In this document: one piece after another, positions 62,425 through 64,000 of the stretch
Numbering within the stretch: position 1 is the first letter of the stretch
Layout: every line of letters starts with the position of its first letter
Assembly: GCF_947242115.1 (NCBI RefSeq)
Contig: NC_074716.1
Span: 866,001-930,000, forward strand
Length of the DNA stretch: 64,000 nt
Reading direction: 5' to 3'
Source of the DNA: Biomphalaria glabrata
Lineage: Eukaryota; Mollusca; Gastropoda; Planorbidae
The notes under the pieces: model-generated
Seen by the model: the letters and a program-made list of their open reading frames with translations, nothing else
Database searches by the model: none
Told to the model about the DNA's origin: nothing
Translations under genes and position numbers: made by a program

Positions 62425-62700
62425 TTAAGTTCCCCTTTTAGACCTTGCTTTCTATAAGGCAGATGATGTTAAGGTCATCTGTTTCTTTGGCCAATGGTTT
62501 AGAAAAAAGTGTGTCATGTGGCCAGCACAACGACCAACCACCTTAACTTTCTCAAATAAAAGTCAGGTACCCATTAGAGTTGGGTGGATTCAAGAACGCC
62601 CTAAAAATCCCGAAATTCAAAATCCCAGTCTTCAAATCCAGGACCCCAGGTTCAGAAGCCAAGTGCTTAACCACTCCACCACCGTGCCCCCTAATAAAAT
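62425..62700 (-). mobile_element. SINE family B, near-complete copy
   Basis: Reverse orientation: GTGGTGGAGTGGTTAAGCAC head, GAATTTCGGGATTTTTAGGG, ACCCAACTCTAATGGGTACC, and GACCTTAACATCATCTGCC. Confidence 0.85.
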
Positions 62701-62705
62701 CTCAG

Positions 62706-63114
62706 ACATGCCTAACTAGAATATGGAATACTCAAGTTCAGAAATAATTTAATTATAAATTAAAACTGTAGATGAAAACCTGCCATTTAAGTATGACCTA
62801 TCAAAATTGCCCTCTTATTAAGTTTTTATAGATGCTTGAATATAGAAAAGATCTAGATCAAAGATCCGTGGGCTGTAAATTTTTTGTTTACCTACCTACC
62901 TTCTTTTATTTTATTTTTTCTATAAAATAGTAATTGTAGTGCCCCCTTCTTTCCTGGACACATATAGGTCCAGAAAGGTTGTCATTGCCAGAAGTGGTAA
63001 TTGATATTATATTTAATAAGCACGCCAATACCTATAAAATGTCGAAAACTAGTCCAAGAAGTGTGGCTTAGATGTTGAGCCAAGGGAAACTGTTTTCAAT
63101 GAAAGGTGATGGAC
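62706..63114. other. No recognised feature
   Basis: AT-rich, then from about 63060 the start of a repeat shared with 46690-46800. Confidence 0.45.
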
Positions 63115-63190
63115 GAAGGCAGGTAACTGGGTCTGAACCAGTAAGATTCAGGGAGGAGGGGCTCATTAACAATGGCTAGCTACCACCTAG
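63115..63190 (+). repeat. Interspersed repeat shared with 46690-46800
   Basis: CCAGTAAGATTCAGGGAGGA and CTAGCTACCACCTAGG correspond to the intronic repeat in the membrane protein gene. Confidence 0.5.
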
Positions 63191-63244
63191 GAGAAGAAAA
63201 ACTCTTAATTCAAACTTCTGCAGCCTTGTACCTATTCCAAAACA

Positions 63245-63405
63245 TGAAAAAGCTGCCTGGCCATGTGGTATGTGTGCTGGATTGCCATTGGTCCAGGATT
63301 CATACCTGTTCACTGCCATCCCCGCCATTTTGCAAAGGTTTCGCCTAGGAAGTAGATTATCTTCATTCATTTCAACTCTGAAGGAACATCTGAAACATGT
63401 AAAAC
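63245..63405 (+). mobile_element. SINE family A copy
   Basis: GCTGCCTGGCCATGTGGTAT head, GGTCCAGGATTCATACCTG box-B-like segment, CTAGGAAGTAGATTATCTTC and the GAACATCTGAAACATGTAAA tail. Confidence 0.85.
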
Positions 63406-63629
63406 AAAGGCTTTAGGAATCAACCATGAAAAAAAAATATTAGTGGATGATGACATCATCCCGACCATTGCTAATGCCCAGGTAGAAGCTTCACACCATG
63501 ACAAATGAAGGGGGAAGTATAATTTAAATACATTTAATTCTAGAACCTATGATTAGTGAAGAAACAGTATATGGCGATCCAAACTAGTCTTGATCTAAGA
63601 ATCTATAATTAAGCTCATCCATTGAAGTT

Positions 63630-63997
63630 CGATGGTGTCTTTTGTCATCCAGGGGGCTGAGGGCTTTGCACTGGGGTTTTGAGCCTCCACATGTGGCTGG
63701 TGAGACCTTGGATGGCTGCCTGGTCGTGCGGTTTGCGCGCTGGACTGTTATTCTAATTTATCGATGGTCCAGGGTTCAAACCCTGCCCGCTCCCATCCCC
63801 AATCATCCTGTAGGAGGTTTGGAATCTTCAACTCTGAAGGAACACCCAAAACATGTAAAACATTTTACAAACATGTGAGCCCGGAAAGTTTGGCTGCACA
63901 ATGGGCAGGTTATTCCAGCTGGAGCTAGTGTCATTGGCATTTGATTTTTTTCTCTGGCGCTATTCTTCTCCCAGCGATGTTCTAGTGCCCCCTGCAA
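63630..63997 (-). pseudogene. LINE 3' zinc-finger end split by a SINE
   Basis: 63875-63997 encodes on the minus strand LAPAGITCPLCSQTFRAHM. 63630-63714 continues with LTSHMWRLKTPVQS. The two parts are contiguous in the related fragment at 31025-31200, so the SINE at 63715-63870 interrupted a finger of this LINE. Confidence 0.75.
63715..63870 (+). mobile_element. SINE family A copy inserted in a LINE
   Basis: GGCTGCCTGGTCGTGCGGTT head, GGTCCAGGGTTCAAACCCTG box B, and tail ending GAACACCCAAAACATGTAAA. No clear target duplication seen. Confidence 0.88.
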
Positions 63998-64000
63998 TAT

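Noticed and set aside
63400-63500. Similarity between 63450-63475 and 40395-40425 (CGACCATTGC-AATGCCCAGG)
   Set aside because: The match is only about 20 bases with gaps, too short to define a repeat family.

Overview
This window looks like intron-rich, AT-rich DNA from a gastropod mollusc, most likely a freshwater pulmonate snail. The basis is tRNA-derived SINEs, several LINE clades, hAT, mariner and Mutator-like transposons, and a metalloprotease of ADAMTS type. The species call is inference. No bacterial-style genes, rRNA, tRNA genes or CRISPR arrays were seen. Most of the sequence is transposon and satellite DNA in which two multi-exon host genes are embedded.

Plus strand, about 10.6-39.0 kb: a secreted zinc metalloprotease related to ADAMTS proteins. 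Twelve exons are supported by splice sites, reading phase and domain match: reprolysin catalytic core (10562-10707, 20045-20168, 23830-24000), ADAMTS-type cysteine-rich region (25729-25864, 27684-27803, 29220-29271), then a tandem series of phase 1-1 exons, each encoding one PLAC-like cysteine module (29729-29863, 31332-31511, 33271-33424, 34235-34396, 37241-37387, 38824-39017). The 5' exons (signal peptide, prodomain) and at least one catalytic exon were not found. Two module exons carry in-frame stops, and one cysteine-rich exon has no visible splice donor.

Minus strand, about 59.6-44.8 kb: a single-pass membrane protein, convergent with the protease gene. In coding order: two ectodomain exons (59599-59465, 57689-57536), three tandem 60-bp Ser/Thr-rich exons (55347-54853), a transmembrane exon (51831-51708), two small linker exons (50286-50262, 47126-47072), and five phase 0-0 exons (46559-44826) encoding a tyrosine-rich cytoplasmic tail. 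Two of these carry YINM, a motif that fits both the Grb2 (pYxN) and PI3-kinase p85 (pYxxM) SH2 consensus, as in the CD28 tail. I do not recognise the family. The start and terminal exons were not found.

Mobile DNA: 1-4526 is a long inverted-repeat (foldback-like) element whose left arm was split by a young Ty3/Gypsy-type LTR fossil (579-2863, 5-bp target duplication). Other elements are hAT-type non-autonomous elements with 8-bp duplications (6267-6692, 9504-9677, 15204-15697, 41523-41705), a deleted mariner (48510-49254), a decayed Mutator-like transposase (22165-23091), LINE fragments of at least five kinds, and two well-resolved SINE families. Satellite DNA is prominent: a 23-bp array (11.66-12.27 kb) apparently seeded from a LINE 3' end, a 4.2-kb 33-bp array (12.72-16.92 kb), and a cluster of 72-, 40- and 19-bp arrays (34.56-36.28 kb) inside a protease intron.

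All coordinates, frames and splice sites were read by eye. Exon calls are predictions without transcript support.
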